A stretch of DNA of 64,000 bases from positions 8,432,590 through 8,496,589 of the forward strand of contig JAVTVX010000011.1 of the NCBI GenBank assembly GCA_033439265.1, given 5' to 3'. A program made the translations under genes and the position numbers. This document shows positions 60,182 to 64,000 of the stretch, in pieces. Source of the DNA: Dillenia suffruticosa. Taxonomy: Eukaryota; Streptophyta; Magnoliopsida; Dilleniales; Dilleniaceae. Position 1 is the stretch's first letter, and every line of letters begins with the position of its first letter. Below the pieces are notes generated by a model. It made no database searches, was not told the origin of the DNA, and saw only the letters and a list, made by a program, of their open reading frames with translations.

Positions 60182-60692
60182 CTCCCCCTCAAGTCTGTCG
60201 TTGGAGACGTGACTTGCGTGTGAGAAAAATGTTTGAAGATTGCCTCCCCCTCAAGTAGTTGCTCCCGTTCGATTGATGTGGAGTCTTCTTTGGAATCCCT
60301 GCATTTTTAAGCAAGAAATCCTATTTTTCTAGTTTTGATGTCACATTCTCTAAATATGCATCATTGTTAGTTCATAGATAATGAAAATAATTTTTGCACA
60401 AGTCTCATACCTTGGTTTGGTAACTTTCAGATGACAACCTTTGAGATCCACTCCCACGGCTAAACCCGGAAATTTTGTTCCAAAAAATAGACTTTTGCCA
60501 ATGGTGTAGTGCTTGGCCGCCTCGTTAGCTCCATTCCACGGGCCCTTTGTTTGGGAGACTTTTGGATGGCAACATTTGAGCTTGCTCCTTCAGCTACACG
60601 GAAACTTTGCTCCAAAAGATGCCATTGAAGCTTGCCTTCTTGCAGCCTCCAAAGCGCCATTCGTAGGACAAGATCTTGATGCTCTGGTATCA
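60182..60692 (-). other. Interior of the non-autonomous element
   Basis: 511 bp without gag or pol similarity. Contains a diverged direct repeat of about 70 bp (about 60417-60487 and 60551-60621; both end GGAAA..TTT..TCCAAAA). Only the primer-binding-like site and polypurine tract at its borders look functional. Confidence 0.7.
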
Positions 60693-61347
60693 TGTAAAAA
60701 TTTCTTGTACTGTGATGGTGGCATGGAGGAGATTGCTCTCATGCCAAGATTGTGGAAGCTTTTGATGAGAAAGGTTTTGAAAGATTGTTTGGATGTTTGA
60801 AGAAACAAAATAAAATAAAGGATTGAATGAAACATCTCGATGGGATTTTGATTATGTACAAAAGAATATGTACAAATTGTGTTGAGACAATGCTCAAATG
60901 GTTTTACAAAACACAAGAGACTATTCTCTAAAGACAAGGAGACATTGCTCCAAAATGACAAGAGACTTTGCTCTAATATTTGATGAATTTTCTCCACACT
61001 TCAAAGGCACAAGGGAGTGCCTATTTATAGAGAGAGAGGGGGAGAGGTTTGTGAGAAAAAGAGAGAATGGAGAGAGCATAAAGCTCCCTCCACTAGCCGT
61101 TGGGGGCTGTCCCCAACGGCTAGAAATTCTAGCCATTGGGGCAGTCCCCAATGGCCAGTTTTGTGCCAGCTGTTGGGGGCTCCTTGGGCCCCCTTAGGGT
61201 TAAACTTAGGATTGCCTCTAAATGAGTTTTGCACTTGGACCGTCTCGGTTTGTGCTTTAGACATTTCTGGACTTCTTCATAGACCATCTCTCGAGGCCTT
61301 GATATTTGGCAGGTTTTCCCCGAGTTTCATACTCCATCTTTTCAACA
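60693..61347 (-). repeat. 5' LTR of the non-autonomous element (short form)
   Basis: 655 bp, with one palindromic module (61093-61123 plus a degraded second hairpin to about 61158) and a TATA box on the minus strand at about 61020-61030. Confidence 0.8.
61093..61123 (-). promoter_or_regulatory. MSA-type (MYB3R) palindrome in the 5' LTR
   Basis: 13-bp arms at 61093-61105 and 61111-61123. Exact YCYAACGGYYA matches at 61094-61104 and 61112-61122. TATA box 63 bp downstream on the minus strand. Confidence 0.6.
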
Positions 61348-61521
61348 CAAAAAGCATACTATGCAGATCAGTTCCAAAAATAAAAAAATAAATAAAAAGA
61401 GGATTAACAACTAAGGGATCTAAGCCAAAATATCAACATAAGCATACAGGATCTCTCTACATCTTTGATTGTAAGATTGCTTTCTCTTCAAACCAACTGA
61501 AAAATAGCTAGATGGATCAAG

Positions 61522-62961
61522 TGTTGGTCCGACATGTAGTTGGGCTTGTTGATTAGAAGGTTATGGAGTGCCCTCTCCTAGCAATTATGTCACACAAAAG
61601 GGTGGCTGGACGAATGGATAAGGGTTAGGGTTAGGGTTAGGCTTAAGGTTAGGGTTAGGATTAGGAATAGTTGTGGATCACTCTCTCACACTAGGTTTAA
61701 TTGTGATCCTCACCTCTTTGCACCGCAAGGATCTCTTGAGAAATAGTGTAACACAAAGAAGGGTCTCTCTCTTCTCTATGCTCGTGAGAAAGCTCTCACT
61801 TAAAAGGAAGAACTAACTTTGTTAATCAAAGTGAATAACTAAATATTGCATACTCATAACTCGGTCTCTATGAGGTATTTACAGGCTTAATCATACCTCA
61901 AGAGCACTACTCTAACTAGAATTCTAATGACCAGAACTAACAACCAAATTAACTTCCTACTAATGTCAAACTCTATTCAAAACAAGATAAGATAATTTTC
62001 TAATCTATTAGTCTTCCTTGTGGCTTGGACTTGTATTCCTCTTGGACTTCTAGCTTGAATGAAGCTTCCCCTTGCTCTAGAACTCAGGGTTGAGATGAAC
62101 TCCTAAGAGTCCAGATTGCTCAAAGTTCCTTACTTGGATCAAAGACTAGCTTGCTAGGGTTTCCAAGAACTCTTTAGCTCTTGAGGACTTGGACTCTCCT
62201 TCTTGGCCACGGCTTCTCTAGGGTTTCTAGAGTTCCCCAGTCGCTCTAGAACTCTTACATGATCGCCATGCAGCTCCAGGTTCATCTCCATGCTCGCACA
62301 GCCTAGCTCCTTGGCCGAATGCTCATGTAAACTAGGGTCTTTCTTCATGTTTCGAGTACTCGATCGATTCTCCTTCTTGCCCAGGCTTTGCTCCAGCATA
62401 TTTGCAGTATTTCTCTCATACTCTGAGCCTTCTAGGGTTTCAGAATACTTCTGCAGACATCTGCACAGCGACTGATCAAATTGCTAGGCGTTGGCATTGC
62501 GTCCACCAATGAGATTCTGGTTCATCAGGTAATCCCCATCGTCTCTTCACGTCCTCTAGTTTCCTCAAGCCTTTTTTCCATTCTTCTCAAATGCTCGAGT
62601 CAAATCTCTGATCGCCTTACAGCTGCATGGGTTTCCTGAAGAACACATGTCCGAGTAGGACACCTTGGCATGCGGGCTGGCATGGGCTTTACGTGCCATA
62701 GCTGGTCCCGACTCCACTTCTGCGTGTTTTCTCATGTCCCTTAGAGTTCCTAAGTGTGCTGATTCCTCTAGAACTCCTCTGCTCACATGTGGCACGGTGT
62801 TGGCATTTGGGATGCTCATTGCGTAAGTGCCATGTGCATATGCTGCCTGCATGTGCTGTGGCATGTGCAGCTGCCTCAATGGCTCCTATGGGCTGTTGCC
62901 TTGCTCTGCTCGTCGAGGTCTTACCCCAGTTTCTCTCATGGCTTGTCTTAGGTCCGTAACA
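61522..62961 (-). mobile_element. Solo LTR (1440 bp) in the importin intron
   Basis: Plus-strand ends TGTTGGTCCG and CGGTCCGTAACA form a short terminal inverted repeat, with TG...CA borders. A perfect 5-bp duplication TCAAG flanks it (61517-61521 and 62962-62966). No coding domain: the ORFs inside (62154-62399 and 62565-62879 on the minus strand) match nothing I know. Orientation is provisional; the minus reading starts TGTTACGGACC. It carries a stretch of TTAGGG repeats near one end. Confidence 0.85.
61619..61665 (+). repeat. Short interstitial telomere-like array
   Basis: AAGGGTTAGGGTTAGGGTTAGG followed by variants GCTTAAGG and GATTAGG. Three perfect TTAGGG-type units plus degenerate ones. 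The unit is the 6-bp form, not the common plant 7-bp TTTAGGG. It lies within the solo LTR. Confidence 0.85.
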
Positions 62962-62966
62962 TCAAG

Positions 62967-63900
62967 TCAATTATCTTTCTCCTTGCTGAACAACATCTCA
63001 GCTCACCCTCCAAGGACATAACTTGGAATGCACGTCATTTAAGCCACCCAAATGATATGAAGCAAAGATAAAACCATCTCCCATGAATGTTTTGTCCAAG
63101 AGAATTAGAGTAATAAATGATATACACACTCCAGAGCCCTTTAATATAGACAAATCATAAAAATAACAAAAAAAAAACCCTTTTGAAGTTTGTCATGAGT
63201 CAAGAAATTTTTTCAAAGCTCTTCCCAAGCAAAGAAAGCGACTTTTTATCAAGCAACAACTTTCAAAATTGATTTCCTAGAAAAAAATCATCTCTTATAT
63301 CCACAGAAATTTCACCACCTAAGAAATCATGTTACTCCTCTCCAAGCTCTGCATCATCTATTTTCTTCTACATGAGTTTCTTCCAAGAGCAGAAGCTTTT
63401 GAATAAGTCCTCAGGAACCTAATGACTAGCATGCCACATAAATCCAATGATTCATTGTGTGGTTCCAATGTTCCATGTCACGATGATTGGATCATCTCTT
63501 CCTTGTCCCTAGCCGTCTTAAATAAATCTAAAAGAGGCTATTGAAAGGGGTAAACCCACACCAATTATCACTCTAGAAAGAGATCCTAGCTCCATTCCCA
63601 ACCTTCAAGAAAACTTAACAAACAAAGACATCCCACACAGTCCTAATGGCTTCCTTAGCAGCCATCCCATAACATCGATATGTCACTTTTATCATCCACC
63701 CAATGCTTTATGTCAAGCACCGTAAAGCTCAACCATTTCCCTAGAACGGCCTTATTGAATTGCACAATAGACCTACTAACCAAATCTCCAATCCAACTAA
63801 ACAAAATTTCTCTCTCCACTTGCCAAAATCATCCTACAAAAGCCTTGTTTGGAGAATTTTTCTGGACAAATTGATTCCAATGCAGAAATTAGAGCCATGA
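62967..63900 (-). pseudogene. L1-like LINE remnant, C-terminal RT/zinc region
   Basis: Read on the minus strand from about 63780: VQFNKAVLGKWLSFT (like the LNKALLGKW motif of plant L1 elements), then FLKVGNGARISF-SDNWCG near 63620-63560 (like WKVGNGxRIxFWxDxWCG before the zf-RVT domain), then a region with NHRDMEHWNHTMNHW. Several stops. The ends are not defined, and bases 63900-64000 and 62967-63300 show no clear similarity. Confidence 0.55.
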
Positions 63901-64000
63901 AAGTTTCATTCTCTCTTGGTACATATAGTGACCACAGAGTTCTCAAATGGAAAATTTGTCCAATTACACTTAGCATTTTGCTAAACCAAACAGTAAAAGA

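Larger units (their letters stand above)
58396..61347 (-). mobile_element. Non-autonomous LTR retrotransposon inside the importin intron
   Basis: On the minus strand: 5' LTR 61347-60693, primer-binding-like TGATACCAGAGC (60692-60681), a 511-bp interior without coding domains, polypurine tract CTTGAGGGGGAG (60193-60182), 3' LTR 60181-58396. LTR ends are TGTTGAAAAG...TTTTTACA or TTTTTAACA. Flanks TAAAA (58391-58395) and CAAAA (61348-61352) fit a target duplication with one change. The LTRs are unequal, 655 versus 1786 bp: the 5' LTR lacks about 58690-59520 and about 59722-60025 of the other. Polypurine tract and U3 palindromes match copia-1/copia-4, so it was probably mobilised by that lineage. 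It lies in the same orientation as the gene. Confidence 0.85.

Noticed and set aside
62565..62879. 104-codon minus-strand ORF with Met/His-rich start
   Set aside because: Lies inside the solo LTR bounded by TCAAG duplications, with no family similarity. LTR sequence, not a gene.
61582..62974. CAATTAT direct repeats as target duplication of the LTR
   Set aside because: They do not give TG...CA ends. TCAAG at 61517-61521 and 62962-62966 does, with the right length.
1..64000. CRISPR array or bacterial-type operon
   Set aside because: No regularly spaced repeats with unique spacers; all tandem arrays are micro- or minisatellites, and gene structure is eukaryotic with introns.

Overview
This is a plant nuclear (eudicot-type) window of nested transposable elements around one cellular gene. 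The evidence is: LTR retrotransposons whose primer-binding sites match plant initiator tRNA-Met, plant-type Ty1/copia and chromodomain Ty3/gypsy polyproteins, an RTE-type LINE, and a minus-strand importin-beta gene whose exons read like angiosperm SAD2 (IPO7/IPO8 family). No complete tRNA or rRNA gene and no CRISPR array was seen. Species cannot be fixed from the sequence.

Left half (1-39 kb) is a TE nest. A badly decayed copia element (pieces at about 1-904, 6299-9576 and 15716-16335) was split by a very young copia element (905-6293; LTRs differ at 2 of 456 sites; target-site duplication GTCCT), which itself carries a solo LTR in gag (1968-2313, duplication GAGAC). The old element was also split by a decayed chromodomain gypsy element (9577-15715, duplication CATCG/CATTG). 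Next comes another decayed copia element (17186 to about 32682) whose 3' LTR was split by a long-LTR gypsy element (24425-32385, duplication GTATG/GTACG). That gypsy lost part of its 5' LTR, gag, protease and half of RT in one deletion. A (GT)46 microsatellite lies exactly at the outer LTR end (32683-32774). A fourth copia element occupies 34374-38954.

Right half (40-64 kb) holds the 3' seventeen coding exons of an importin-beta-like SAD2 gene on the minus strand (40252-57679). All introns are GT-AG, all phases agree, and the 2466 nt of exons give 821 codons plus stop. The 5' exons (about 215 codons) lie beyond the window behind an intron of more than 6.3 kb. Introns contain an antisense RTE LINE (about 52340-55392), a small retroposon with 17-bp duplications, a tandem duplication, a minus-strand non-autonomous LTR element (58396-61347), a solo LTR (61522-62961, duplication TCAAG) and an L1-like LINE remnant (about 63000-63900).

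The most interesting signal is shared by several otherwise different LTRs (solo LTR, copia at 34-39 kb, non-autonomous element). Each has palindromic pairs of an 11-bp motif identical to the plant mitosis-specific activator (MSA) consensus, 62-71 bp upstream of its TATA box, which suggests an LTR lineage using a cell-cycle (MYB3R) promoter module.
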